64,000 bases of DNA from Clostridium sp. TW13 (GCF_024345225.1 NZ_BROD01000001.1:2428362-2492361); one strand, 5' to 3'. Shown: positions 53,243 to 62,537, counted from the first letter of the stretch. Notes: generated by a model from the sequence alone, not told the origin. Made by a program: numbers and translations.

Positions 53243-54082
53243 TCACTTATATAAGCTAATAAGGTCATTCACAAGTATTTCTTCATTTGTAAATTGAATT
53301 TTATTATTGCCTAAAAATCCATCCAATGATTGGATTGTTTTTTCCATAATAGAAATTTTCCATCTTTTGCTTAAATCTTTTTTAAAACTAATATAAATTT
53401 CATTTTTTAATGGTTCATATACTATTGAACACAAAGTTGGACACTGAGAAGTTGTATCCTGAGAAGTTCTTTTTAAAACCTCAAAAGCTTCATTTATTCC
53501 AAAGTTATCAATATTATTACAGATATATTCATGAGCACAAATATATCTATCAGCACCTATACCATATACATTATTATAATTTGTTTCCTTAAAATCCCCA
53601 TTTGGAAAATTAGTCATTATAATAAAATCATTATGAATAGGACTTACTATATTTGTACCATTTCCTTCTTCCAGAATAAATGCATCACCACTTTTATCAG
53701 CGATAATAGTATGTAGCCCTAAATCTGGAAATAATGGATTTCTAGGATACGCGATTACTCTTTTATTAAGAATTTCAAAAAATTCAGATGTTTTTCTTGT
53801 TTTCTTTAGCGCATCATCAAAAATATCAAAAGCAAACCAATCATTTTCGTCACAAGTTGATTTAAAACCTGGACCATATTTTACTGCTTGAGTACAAATA
53901 AAAAGACCATCACTATTAACACCAGCGATATCAACGTATTTATTTTCCATTAAGGCTGAAAAATTAAAAATATTTTTATCATTATAACTATTAATTTTCA
54001 GTTTTAAATCAATTTCATCAGTATCAAAATTCATACCATAAATAGTTTTTTCTTGACCGTATACTGCAAAACTTGTACACAT
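53243..54082 (-). CDS. Choloylglycine-hydrolase/penicillin V acylase family (Ntn hydrolase)
   Basis: These enzymes cut amide bonds with an N-terminal Cys. Here Cys2 (MCTSFAVYG) would become the nucleophile after Met removal. Other family segments are GMNFD, the NSDGLFICTQ region, EEGNGTNIVSP and MTNFPNG. At 279 residues it is shorter than most bile salt hydrolases (about 325) and closer to the acyl-CoA:6-APA acyltransferase-like or uncharacterised linear-amide hydrolases. No signal peptide is seen, so it is cytoplasmic. The substrate is unknown. Confidence 0.85.
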   Translation of the reverse strand: MCTSFAVYGQEKTIYGMNFDTDEIDLKLKINSYNDKNIFNFSALMENKYVDIAGVNSDGLFICTQAVKYGPGFKSTCDENDWFAFDIFDDALKKTRKTSEFFEILNKRVIAYPRNPLFPDLGLHTIIADKSGDAFILEEGNGTNIVSPIHNDFIIMTNFPNGDFKETNYNNVYGIGADRYICAHEYICNNIDNFGINEAFEVLKRTSQDTTSQCPTLCSIVYEPLKNEIYISFKKDLSKRWKISIMEKTIQSLDGFLGNNKIQFTNEEILVNDLISLYK

Positions 54083-54439
54083 TTTAGAATCTCCTTTTAA
54101 TTTATAATTTTGACATATAATATGCTTAGAGTATTTAGAGAATCATTTAGCTATTTTACCATTGGTTTCACCACTTTCTTAAACTTATATTTAAATGATA
54201 TCACCAGACATCTCGATGGTTCAACCTACAACATTTTTCAGAATCAAAAATGCGCCACTAGTTTTACAAAATTAGTAGAGTAACTTCTTGACGTGTTGTT
54301 TGAATTGTTTTGCTTATACACCTTATTATAATTCAGTAGATTAAATTAGATAATTTTATTTTGTCTATAACCCTATAAAAATATAAGTTCATACATAAAA
54401 GTAATTTATAAAAAAGTTACTTTTTGTGTCTGAAACATA
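54083..54439. other. Gap without recognisable gene
   Basis: About 350 bases upstream of the Ntn hydrolase. Short, broken frames only; I could not relate them to a known protein. It may include decayed sequence. Confidence 0.4.
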
Positions 54440-54486
54440 AAATAATAATAGTCAAGTCTCCCGCTTATAGAATATTGGGATACTTG
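54440..54486 (-). terminator. Terminator of the PAS histidine kinase gene
   Basis: CAAGT-TCCC and GGGA-ACTTG arms (one mismatch) are followed by TATTATTATTTTATG on the minus strand, 27 bases after the stop. Confidence 0.75.
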
Positions 54487-54512
54487 GCCATTTAAATTGA
54501 ATTATTTAATTC

Positions 54513-56147
54513 TTAGTTATATATGTCTGAAAATTCTATATTAATTTTTTCAATAAAATCATCACTTATTTGAGTATTTCCTGTATTTTTAGTAGACGCT
54601 TCCCATACAGCAAGTTTACATGGAATATGTATTATAAATTCAGTACCTTTTCCCTCTTCACTTTTTACTGATATGTTTCCTCCATGCTGTTCAACCAATG
54701 ACTTTACAATTGATAAACCTATGCCACTTCCCTCGTGATTTCTGGTAAGTGACTTATCGACTTGTACAAAACGTTCAAATATCATATTTAATTTTTCTTG
54801 TGGTATGCCTATTCCTGTATCTTTTATTCTTATACATACATCACTATCGTTATCTTCTATATAAACATCTATTTTTCCTCCACTAGGAGTAAATTTTACT
54901 GCATTTGATAATAAATTCAAAATGATCCTTTCCATTTTTTCAGTATCAACTGCAATTACTTTTTCTTCAGCATCAGTATCAAAAGTAACTGAAATCCCTT
55001 TCTTCTCAATGTAGTCCGCTACAGATAAAACTACATCCTCAACTAATTGTATTATATCTTGATTCCTTTCATTTATACTAAAATAACCATTATCAAACTT
55101 TGTTATATCAATTAAATTATTAATAAGTCGTAGCAGACGATAACAATTTTGTTTCATCATCTTTATATATTTAAATTTATCTATAGAAGCATTCTCATTT
55201 TTATCTTCTTTAAATAAAATTTCTTGCATCTGTAAGGCGGAAAAAATCACATTTATTGGAGTTCTTAGCTCATGAGAAATATTAGCAAAAAATTCAGTTT
55301 TAATTCTATCATTTTCCTTTAATTTATCTAACCTTATTGTTTCCTCTTCCATTTTTCTTTGTAGCTCTTCTTTTTTTATTCTTTCAGTAATATCCCTACA
55401 TATTCCTATAATCCCCAAAATATTACCTTCTGAATCATAATACGGTGTTTTTATTGTATCTAACAACGCTTCTCTACTATCTGGATACTTAATCCACTGT
55501 TCATAGCTAACTTTCTCTTCTTTTTCAATCATTTTCGCATCCATTTCCCTATAAAATGATGCTTCTTCTTCATCAAAAATATCAAAATCGCTATGTCCAA
55601 CAATATCTTCTTCTTTCATTCCTGAATAGTTTTCATACGCTTTGTTGCAGCCTAAGTATCTACTGTTAATATCTTTATAAAAAATTAAATCTGGGATTGA
55701 ATTAATAAGAGAGACTAAAAGTGATTCCTTTTCTTGAAATTCAATATAAAGTTTTTTATATTTTTCCTCACTTTTCTTAATTTCACTCACATCGTGAATA
55801 GTGCCTGACAATTTTTCCGGCATACCTTGATCATCATAAAAAACCTTGCCTTTTAATTCTACCCATCTTTCTGTTTCGTTGTTTTCCTCTACTATTTTAA
55901 ACTCCTTATCAAAGTCTTTGCCTGTTTTAATTGCTTCCATGAAATATGAACTTAGTTCTTGTCTTTGACTTGGATGAATTACCTCTAACCAATCCTTTGT
56001 ACCTTCCATTTTCCTACCGCTAATTCCAAACAACTCATATCCTTTTTCTGAAGCAGTCACTGTATGACTTCTCATATCAAAACTGAATATTCCTACCTTT
56101 CCAATTTTTTGAAGTTCATCTATCCAAAATTCATTACTTAAATCCAT
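54513..56147 (-). CDS. Cytoplasmic PAS-PAS sensor histidine kinase
   Basis: The 544 residues have no membrane segment. There are two PAS domains (about 10-125 and 145-270; the PAC ends are GTIHDVSEIKKSEE and GICRDITERIKKEE). A HisKA domain (FFANISHELRTPINV) and an ATPase domain (LNLLSNAVKFTPSGG, DTGIGIPQE, GSGIGLSIVK) follow. I start at ATG 56147; the frame extends to a TTG six bases earlier. No response regulator is adjacent, so it is an orphan kinase, of the kind that feeds Spo0A in clostridia. That role is a guess from family behaviour. Confidence 0.92.
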   Translation of the reverse strand: MDLSNEFWIDELQKIGKVGIFSFDMRSHTVTASEKGYELFGISGRKMEGTKDWLEVIHPSQRQELSSYFMEAIKTGKDFDKEFKIVEENNETERWVELKGKVFYDDQGMPEKLSGTIHDVSEIKKSEEKYKKLYIEFQEKESLLVSLINSIPDLIFYKDINSRYLGCNKAYENYSGMKEEDIVGHSDFDIFDEEEASFYREMDAKMIEKEEKVSYEQWIKYPDSREALLDTIKTPYYDSEGNILGIIGICRDITERIKKEELQRKMEEETIRLDKLKENDRIKTEFFANISHELRTPINVIFSALQMQEILFKEDKNENASIDKFKYIKMMKQNCYRLLRLINNLIDITKFDNGYFSINERNQDIIQLVEDVVLSVADYIEKKGISVTFDTDAEEKVIAVDTEKMERIILNLLSNAVKFTPSGGKIDVYIEDNDSDVCIRIKDTGIGIPQEKLNMIFERFVQVDKSLTRNHEGSGIGLSIVKSLVEQHGGNISVKSEEGKGTEFIIHIPCKLAVWEASTKNTGNTQISDDFIEKINIEFSDIYN

Positions 56148-56420
56148 AACCAACTATCCACTTCCTACACAATGTATTTATACAAAATGAATCTTATTCT
56201 AACCCATTCGACACCAATATACATTATATATGTAATTTTACTTAAATTCTATATTTGCATAACAATTATTCTGCTTATCTCTTCAATTTGAAACAACATG
56301 TCCACATTTTTTGATTTTCCATTAAAATACAACTATATATTTTATTAAATTAAGCAACTATTCTATACAATTATTATATTTTTAATACCTTCTAAAATAA
56401 TGTATTGAGTTCATATAAAT
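56148..56420. other. Gap upstream of the PAS kinase gene
   Basis: No gene was seen. With the terminator at 56421-56455 it fills 320 bases between two minus-strand genes and presumably contains the kinase promoter. Confidence 0.4.
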
Positions 56421-56455
56421 AGAAGCAATGATATGTGTTGCACTTCATTGCTTCT
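56421..56455 (-). terminator. Terminator of the cooS-like gene
   Basis: The 11-bp arms AGAAGCAATGA and TCATTGCTTCT form a hairpin 13 bases after the stop at 56468. The T-run is modest on both sides. Confidence 0.75.
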
Positions 56456-56467
56456 ATTTTATTTAAA

Positions 56468-58378
56468 TTAACTTAATCCTAAGCCTTTTCTCTTTTTAAC
56501 TATATGAGCTTCTATATTATTTGCCACCTCAACAGGATCATCACCCAATGCAATCTTACCGCCAGTTACATCTTCAGCTTTTTGAGTCAATAATTCTACA
56601 AGTTGAGGAGCTCCTGTCATAAATGGTGTAGGTGATAAGTGAGTATATGCTCCATATGCTAAAGCAAATACTCCATCTATAGTTGCCTTTTGTTCCATCC
56701 ATTCTGGGGCTGTAACAGCTATAGGAAGATCAGATACATCTACATTTAAATGATCTGCTAAAGCACTAACAAGCATTGAAATTCTTCCTGTATCTGTGCA
56801 TGTTCCAAAGCTTAATACTGGTGGAATCTTAAGCATGTTGCACACTTCTTTCAAACCTTCTCCTGCAAGCTCATTAGCTGCTTCTACAGTACATAACCCT
56901 GCAACCTCAAGAGCATGATTTCCACAACCACCAGCAACTACTAGTATATCCTTCTTTATAAGTTCTTTTGTAAGATTTATTGTCATAGAATCTTGTGGTC
57001 CATTTCTTAGAGTTGAGCAGTTTGCAAGTGCTACTACCCCTTTAATCTTGCCAGCAGCAATTACATCTACTAGAGGATCAAGTTTGTTCCCAAGAGCAGC
57101 TAAAACTGCTTCTGTTGAGAAGCCTGCTATAGCCTTCTGTAACTTATTAGGAACCTTAGGTTCTATTTTTCTTTCTTTTCTCTTCTTAAAATTTTCTATA
57201 GCAAGTTCAATTAATTTATCTGCCATGGCATCCACTTCAGATGGATCATATGGAATCTTCGCATCAAGTCCTGGTAAATCGATGATCGTGCTCACTGATA
57301 CCAAAGTTACTTGATATTTTTCTGCATACATATCTATAGCTGGAGGTGAGCAGTTTTCTTCCATGGCAAACACGTCAACTGTACCAGTGGCTAGTAATGG
57401 TTCTATTGTAAGCCAATTTCCCATATGACCTACAAAAACATCATCCATTTCAAATCTTTGAAGTAATTCCTGACCGGTTTCTATTGATCCCACTACTCTA
57501 AGACCTTTAGCTCCTGCAGCTTTCGCTTTTTCTTGAACTTCTGCTGTTCTTGCTTTTAATATTGTAGCAACCCCTGGCCAAGGTTGATGACCGTTAAATA
57601 CTACATTTACATAGTTTGGATCCATAATTCCTAAATCCATATTAACCTCATGTGGTTTTGGAGTTCCAAACAAAATATCTTGAACCATTTCCAAACCTAT
57701 TTGAGAATTATAAATTGTAGCTATACCAAGTCTAAGAGCTTTCATAGCTAAAGAAACATGGCTTCCATCTACATTTGTAAGGCAACTAGCTACACAATTT
57801 TGTTCTTCATGCACGGTACCAGCTGGATATATGGCTAGCTTCTTCCAAAGTTCTTTTCTCTTTTTAGGCGCAAAAGCTTCTACCATAATATTTTTATCTT
57901 CAACATCAATTTTCTGTTGCTCTTCAAGTAAATCTGCTAATTCAATGGCCATCTTATTTGTGTCTTGACTTACATTGATTCCAACTTTTTCGCACATCCA
58001 TTTAAGTTTTTCTACATCTTTAATTTGAAATGGAGTTTTTCCTTCTGCTGTAGCTTTTAGTGTTCTAAAAGCTTCATAAGCATGATGACTATATGTACCT
58101 GCCCCCATTATATTTTTTAGAAGGAAATTTCTCATTGCCATAGCATCAGCTGCTATACCACATACCCCTTTAGTTTGACCAGTTTTCTCACTAATTCTAC
58201 AAGGTCCATTTGAGCATAATTGGCAACTCAATCCTTCAAGACAAAACTTACATCTGATTTTTTCTTGTAGAGCAAATCTATCAAATACATTGGACATTCC
58301 ATCTTCTCTGATTCTCTTAAGCATTTCCTCTACAGAATCATGATAACTTACTCTACCTTCAAGTTTATTTTCACTCAT
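56468..58378 (-). CDS. cooS: CooS-family protein with an altered C-cluster (carbon monoxide dehydrogenase-like)
   Basis: The 636 residues cover the whole CooS fold. N-terminal Cys residues fit the B-cluster (Cys52, 55, 60, 73) and a C-x2-C D-cluster (Cys43, Cys46), the spacing linked to a [2Fe-2S] form in the Desulfovibrio vulgaris enzyme. Five of six C-cluster ligands are present: His264, Cys343, Cys454, Cys485, Cys527; the catalytic Lys is Lys564. The sixth, Cys295 in the Carboxydothermus enzyme (VVGICCTG), is Glu300 here (VVGSIETG). CO oxidation is therefore doubtful. No cooF, cooC or acetyl-CoA synthase genes are adjacent. An enzyme reducing hydroxylamine or a similar compound is an alternative. 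Confidence 0.9.
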   Translation of the reverse strand: MSENKLEGRVSYHDSVEEMLKRIREDGMSNVFDRFALQEKIRCKFCLEGLSCQLCSNGPCRISEKTGQTKGVCGIAADAMAMRNFLLKNIMGAGTYSHHAYEAFRTLKATAEGKTPFQIKDVEKLKWMCEKVGINVSQDTNKMAIELADLLEEQQKIDVEDKNIMVEAFAPKKRKELWKKLAIYPAGTVHEEQNCVASCLTNVDGSHVSLAMKALRLGIATIYNSQIGLEMVQDILFGTPKPHEVNMDLGIMDPNYVNVVFNGHQPWPGVATILKARTAEVQEKAKAAGAKGLRVVGSIETGQELLQRFEMDDVFVGHMGNWLTIEPLLATGTVDVFAMEENCSPPAIDMYAEKYQVTLVSVSTIIDLPGLDAKIPYDPSEVDAMADKLIELAIENFKKRKERKIEPKVPNKLQKAIAGFSTEAVLAALGNKLDPLVDVIAAGKIKGVVALANCSTLRNGPQDSMTINLTKELIKKDILVVAGGCGNHALEVAGLCTVEAANELAGEGLKEVCNMLKIPPVLSFGTCTDTGRISMLVSALADHLNVDVSDLPIAVTAPEWMEQKATIDGVFALAYGAYTHLSPTPFMTGAPQLVELLTQKAEDVTGGKIALGDDPVEVANNIEAHIVKKRKGLGLS

Positions 58379-58599
58379 AAAACTTCGCTCCTTTAATTAT
58401 AGATATCAATAATAAAATTACCTAAATTGGATTAAGATATTCATTTTTTTATTTATAAGCATATAAATTATTTATTTAGAAAATACACTATAAACTTGTA
58501 AGTTATCAAAACATGTTATATTATGAATATATTTATATACATTACTAGATAATAAACTGGCAGTTAATAATTACATGATAATAATAGGAGGATATCTTG

Positions 58600-59460
58600 A
58601 TGTTTGGTAAAATTGCAGATTTACATATTCACTCATTTTATTCTGATGGAACAATGTCTCCAGAAGAAATTTTAGAAAAAGCAATTAATAGAAATATAGG
58701 TCTTTTAGCTATAACTGATCATGATATGCTTGATGGTTCAATTGAACTAGTCAAGCTTTGTGAAAACAAAAATATTCAGTGTATTTCTGGTGTTGAGATT
58801 GATGCAATTCATAATGGACTGAATTATCATATTTTAGCTTATGGAGTAAATTTAAATGATGAGGTTTTCTCCAATTTTATAAAACAAAATCGCATTCTAT
58901 TAGAAAAGGTTAATATAACTCTTATTGAAAAAATGTCTAAGGACTATCAAAACATATCTTTAGAAGATTACTTATATTATACTTATGACAGAAAATTAGG
59001 TGGTTGGAAAACTCTTCATTACTTAATTGAAAAGGGAATAGCTAAAGATGTATTTGAAGGACTCCAATTGTATGATAAATATGAAACACCTCATAGTTGT
59101 GTAGAATTTCCTTCAATAAAGCTAATTACAGATTATATTCATAAGGCTGGAGGAAAGGCTGTTTTAGCTCATCCAGGTAAAGTTATTCCTACAAATGATA
59201 TGGATATTTTTAAAGAAGACTTATTAGAAGTAATTGATTTTGGTATAGATGGTATAGAATGCTATTATCCAGCTCATACAGAAGATATTACAAGAATATG
59301 TATTGAAGTTTGTGAAGATAAGAATTTACTTATAACCTGTGGTTCAGATTGTCATGGAGAGTTTCAATCTACAGAAATTGGTCAAATGAATATACCTATT
59401 GAAAAACTAAACTTAAATGGACTTTATTCATCTAGCATAAAACCAGCCTATTCATCTTAG
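58600..59460 (+). CDS. PHP-domain phosphoesterase
   Basis: The 286 residues are a PHP metal-dependent phosphoesterase. The four metal motifs are visible: ADLHIHSFYSDG, AITDHD, SGVEID, and the C-terminal VLAHPGK and TCGSDCHG. The closest known family (YciV/RNase AM type) hydrolyses 3',5'-nucleoside bisphosphates or short RNAs. I start at ATG 58600, preceded by AGGAGG. It is divergent from the cooS-like gene with 221 bases between them. It stands alone. Confidence 0.92.
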   Translation: MFGKIADLHIHSFYSDGTMSPEEILEKAINRNIGLLAITDHDMLDGSIELVKLCENKNIQCISGVEIDAIHNGLNYHILAYGVNLNDEVFSNFIKQNRILLEKVNITLIEKMSKDYQNISLEDYLYYTYDRKLGGWKTLHYLIEKGIAKDVFEGLQLYDKYETPHSCVEFPSIKLITDYIHKAGGKAVLAHPGKVIPTNDMDIFKEDLLEVIDFGIDGIECYYPAHTEDITRICIEVCEDKNLLITCGSDCHGEFQSTEIGQMNIPIEKLNLNGLYSSSIKPAYSS

Positions 59461-59507
59461 TAAAAAAGCTATCTTATTGCTTTAATCGAATATTAAGTCA
59501 TCTTCGC

Positions 59508-59560
59508 AAAATAAGTAAGTTCAAATATTTCACGTATATTTGGACTTACTTATTTATTTT
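59508..59560. terminator. Bidirectional terminator between the PHP and FMN-binding genes
   Basis: A long stem with arms ATAAGTAAGT and ACTTACTTAT plus CAAATAT/ATATTTG is flanked by A-rich and T-rich ends. It serves converging genes. Confidence 0.85.
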
Positions 59561-59592
59561 CAGATAACTTTCTATATTAAATATATTATTAA

Positions 59593-59997
59593 TTACGCTT
59601 GTCCTGCTTTTAGTGCATTCTCAATAGCCTTCAATATTACTTTGCTACTATTTGTTGCCCCTGAAATTGCATCGACTTGAAGTGATTGAGCCTCTACAAC
59701 TCTATCTGTAATAACTTCAGCTGGTTTTCCTCTTTCATTTTTATGATTTAGCAACACAATATTTTTAATCTTTTTATTACTAATTGTAACTTCAACTTTA
59801 GCAGATATTAATAATGCATCACATCCACCTGTATATTTGCCATCAGAAACCTTTGATAGATCCACAGTACCAATTTCTAATTTTTTTATAGTATCCTTAT
59901 ATTTTTGTACAGTAATCAAATACTTTCCTGCCCACATTCCTATAGCCAATACTGCTATGCACCCTGCACTTATTACTACCTTTTTTACATTCCACAT
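59593..59997 (-). CDS. Membrane-anchored FMN-binding-domain protein
   Basis: The 134 residues have one N-terminal membrane helix (about 5-25) and an extracellular FMN-binding domain like that of RnfG, NqrC and PplA. The motif for covalent flavin attachment, SGAT in DAISGATNSSKVIL, is present. GDGKYTG-like sequence (SDGKYTGGC) precedes it. I start at ATG 59997 after GGGGTG. Such proteins take part in extracytosolic electron transfer. It is co-transcribed with the TetR gene 14 bases upstream. Confidence 0.9.
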   Translation of the reverse strand: MWNVKKVVISAGCIAVLAIGMWAGKYLITVQKYKDTIKKLEIGTVDLSKVSDGKYTGGCDALLISAKVEVTISNKKIKNIVLLNHKNERGKPAEVITDRVVEAQSLQVDAISGATNSSKVILKAIENALKAGQA

Positions 59998-60011
59998 AAT
60001 ATTCACCCCAT

Positions 60012-60659
60012 TTATTTTTTGATTGTACTAAATAACATTTCAAATCCATTTTCTATTAACTGTTCAATTTCTATATGATAGTATTCTCTTATATATTTTT
60101 GCTTTTTGTTTATCAATGTTATAATCCCCAGTACATTTGCCCAAAGTATTAACGAAACAGTAGTAACATCAACCTTATCTGATATTTCTCCTCTATCAAT
60201 TCCATCAGCTAAGCACTTATTAAGAAGTTCAAAGGAATATTGCCCTGCTACATAACATTCCTTAATTAGTTCATTATCAGTATTGTGAGAAAAATCAAAT
60301 TCTCTATTTTGATAATCTGAAATTGCCCTAAAATATGCAGGGCATACCCTACTAAATTCAATAAAAGTTTGACCAAGTTTCTTGATTTTTTCTGTTTCTT
60401 TTAAACTTTCATTCTGATTTATCGCCTCATCAAGCATAGTATTTAACGATTTAAATCCTTCTAACATTATTTCATAATATAATTCTTCTTTGCTATTAAA
60501 ATATGAATACACAGTCTTCTTAGTGAATTCAGCTGCCTTTGCAATATCCTCCATTGTAGAGTTTTCAAATCCCTTCTCTGCAAAGATATCTTCTGCCGCC
60601 CTTAATATAAGATTCTTTCTAAATAATCGTTCTTTTTCTTTACGTTCTGTTATCCCCAC
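60012..60659 (-). CDS. TetR-family regulator of the FMN-binding gene
   Basis: The 215 residues have an N-terminal helix-turn-helix (TMEDIAKAAEFTKKTVYSYFNSKEEL). The start is GTG at 60659, preceded by AGAGGTG at the right distance; no ATG fits better. The gene leads a two-gene operon with the FMN-binding protein. An inverted repeat lies on its upstream region, so it probably represses this operon. The ligand is unknown. Confidence 0.92.
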   Translation of the reverse strand: MGITERKEKERLFRKNLILRAAEDIFAEKGFENSTMEDIAKAAEFTKKTVYSYFNSKEELYYEIMLEGFKSLNTMLDEAINQNESLKETEKIKKLGQTFIEFSRVCPAYFRAISDYQNREFDFSHNTDNELIKECYVAGQYSFELLNKCLADGIDRGEISDKVDVTTVSLILWANVLGIITLINKKQKYIREYYHIEIEQLIENGFEMLFSTIKK

Positions 60660-60670
60660 AATAAATTCAC

Positions 60671-60716
60671 CTCTAGTTTATGTATTATACTAATAGTTTA
60701 CTTTATAAACCTAGAG
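60671..60716 (-). promoter_or_regulatory. Inverted repeats upstream of the second tetR gene
   Basis: CTCTAGTTTA (60671-60680) pairs with TAAA-CTAGAG (60706-60716, one extra base). Inside it a smaller palindrome GTTTA-N5-TAAAC occupies 60696-60710. These are candidate TetR operators. Confidence 0.5.
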
Positions 60717-60753
60717 TATATTACAATTAAGCAAATGTCAATACAATATTAGC

Positions 60754-60800
60754 AAAAAAGTTATCTTATCGCTCATTAAAAGCAATAAGATAACTTTTTT
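60754..60800 (-). terminator. Terminator of the AAC(3)-like gene
   Basis: Arms AAAAAAGTTATCTTAT and ATAAGATAACTTTTTT form a strong hairpin eight bases after the stop at 60809. A single half-site of similar sequence occurs at 59462-59482. Confidence 0.9.
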
Positions 60801-60808
60801 ATGATTAC

Positions 60809-61630
60809 CTATTCTATATGCATTGTTTGTCTCTTATTTTGTATCCACACTTCTGCATAATCTACTGCAGCTCTCTGTTTAAAAATTCTACATTTAGCTG
60901 ACCCAACTGCTCCTATATCAACTTTATGTTTATTTTCGAAATCTTTCCCTATATCCTCAAATAAATCAGTATCAAAATCTATATCTTCATAGGCTTTCCA
61001 TGCTCTTTTCCCATTTTCTATTATTGGTGCCCCTGCTTTACAAATCTTTTTATCTATCACTCTATTCTCAGCCAAATGAAAAGATGTATTATTTTCATAA
61101 CTTACTCCTAGTAATAGTACATATCCATCTAAGTCATAAATTCTTGCCAAAGGAGAATTCTCCCCAAGTGAATAATCTAGAGAATGCTTTTCAACAATAA
61201 ACTGCGCATCCTTCCCCCAAGCTGCAAATGATACAGCTGGATGATTACTTCTAACTACCCCTTGAAAATTTCTAAAAGTTTCTGCTATCACTCCCATAAA
61301 ACTTGAAGGGGTATACTTTGGATCAAAGGCTGGCATTGTATCTCTTATTGCCTGCCACCATTCCTTAGGAACTGGTGGATTACACCAATCACATGGATCT
61401 GAATACTCCCCTGAGTGCTCTGGCATAATTATATTACCATTTGGTGTAACAACATCCATTAAGGCTTGGACGACTGCAACTGAGCCTCCACAAACCCACC
61501 CCATAGAACTTAATGATGAGTGTACAATAACTGTCATTCCTTCCTTCAATCCTAATTTTCTCAAATCTTCAACTATGCTTTCTCTTGTTCTTAGTATTGG
61601 CGTATTATCTATTAATTCTTTTTGTCCCAT
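60809..61630 (-). CDS. AAC(3)-family N-acetyltransferase
   Basis: The 273 residues match the aminoglycoside 3-N-acetyltransferase fold. Motifs are VIVHSSLSSMGWVCGG, IIMPEHSGEYSDP, SNHPAVSFAAWG, SPLARIYDLDGYVLLLGV and the active-site His in TSFHLAEN. I start at ATG 61630; the ATG at 61636 lies too close to AAGGAG. Housekeeping members of this family (for example YokD) acetylate other compounds, so resistance cannot be assumed. It is monocistronic with its own terminator. Confidence 0.9.
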   Translation of the reverse strand: MGQKELIDNTPILRTRESIVEDLRKLGLKEGMTVIVHSSLSSMGWVCGGSVAVVQALMDVVTPNGNIIMPEHSGEYSDPCDWCNPPVPKEWWQAIRDTMPAFDPKYTPSSFMGVIAETFRNFQGVVRSNHPAVSFAAWGKDAQFIVEKHSLDYSLGENSPLARIYDLDGYVLLLGVSYENNTSFHLAENRVIDKKICKAGAPIIENGKRAWKAYEDIDFDTDLFEDIGKDFENKHKVDIGAVGSAKCRIFKQRAAVDYAEVWIQNKRQTMHIE

Positions 61631-61864
61631 TTTCATACTCCTTTATATCTGCATAAATAATTCATTTCGATTCTATGCTATTCCCTATATTTTGCAAAAA
61701 AAATGCTTTACCCATCATTTCTCTGATAAGATAAAACATTCTTAAATACAAATTAAAAACTATCTATATTTATACTTTACTGATTCATAAATGTATATAT
61801 TATCAAAACTCTGACAATATAAACATAACATGACAACTTTAAACTTTCAATTTCAAAAACAATT

Positions 61865-62155
61865 CTATATAGAACTTGTACGCAATGAACCTTCTTGGTT
61901 TATTATTCTTCGTATACTATGTTCTGAAAGAAAATATAATCTAGCAAGTTCTTTAATACTAATATTATTTATATATTTGATATAAATCTCAGAATTCCGT
62001 TGCTTTAGGCTACTTCTTGTACCGTTCTTTTCACCCCAAGCCTTCTCATTGCCACTTTTTCTAGGAATATAAATATATTCTCCATCAACATATTCCTGAA
62101 TTATTTCAATTATTTCTTTTGGTAACACCTTTTTTGCCTTAACATACCTCATCAT
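61865..62155 (-). CDS. CD3324-like small helix-turn-helix protein
   Basis: The 96 residues begin with the family pattern MRYVKAKKVLPKEII and IYIPRK, then WGEKNGTRSSLKQRN, and end in a helix-turn-helix (SIKELARLYFLSEHSIRRII). The family is common in clostridia and is of unknown function; it may bind DNA like Mor-type regulators. AGGAGGGG lies six bases before the ATG and is partly inside a small hairpin (62167-62190). Confidence 0.85.
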   Translation of the reverse strand: MMRYVKAKKVLPKEIIEIIQEYVDGEYIYIPRKSGNEKAWGEKNGTRSSLKQRNSEIYIKYINNISIKELARLYFLSEHSIRRIINQEGSLRTSSI

Positions 62156-62166
62156 GTATTGCCCCT

Positions 62167-62190
62167 CCTCAAATCCTTTTTCATTTGAGG
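62167..62190 (-). promoter_or_regulatory. Hairpin touching the ribosome site of the CD3324-like gene
   Basis: On the minus strand CCTCAAAT and ATTTGAGG form an 8-bp stem with an 8-base loop. The GAGG of the 3' arm is the start of the AGGAGGGG ribosome site, so the stem could limit translation. Confidence 0.5.
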
Positions 62191-62464
62191 CAAAGACTAT
62201 TATAAAGCAAGCAAATGTATCTACCTAAATATTTTTAATAGATTAGGCTCCAAACAAAACATTACTTACTATTTATCATAGTCTTTGCATGGAGCATTTT
62301 TGGTGCAGAACACTTATGTATAAACATTATATTTTCCCCCTTATGTTACACTTGTAATATTTGTAATTATATTTTAAAGTAATTATATCTTTTAATATAA
62401 TCTGGTAAATTTATTATATCATAAATAAGTATATGCTTAAATAAATCCTGTAATTATTCACAAA
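62191..62464. other. Upstream region with a long-range inverted repeat
   Basis: GCAAAGACTAT (62190-62200) and ATAGTCTTTGC (62278-62288) are perfect 11-bp complements 77 bases apart, in the leader or promoter region of the CD3324-like gene. No coding sequence was recognised. Confidence 0.5.
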
Positions 62465-62537
62465 ATTGAAAAGCCATAGAAATTGAGATTTTCATACAAA
62501 ATTCACACTTTCGTACAAAATATCTCACCTCTATGGC
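62465..62537 (-). terminator. Terminator of the CAP-domain gene
   Basis: A long interrupted stem has GCCATAGA (62473-62480) paired with TCTATGGC (62530-62537) and GAGAT/ATCTC inside. TTTTCAATTTT follows on the minus strand. Confidence 0.8.

Noticed and set aside
60809-61630. Aminoglycoside resistance gene
   Set aside because: The fold is that of AAC(3) enzymes, but many chromosomal members do not act on aminoglycosides. Family membership alone does not support a resistance call.
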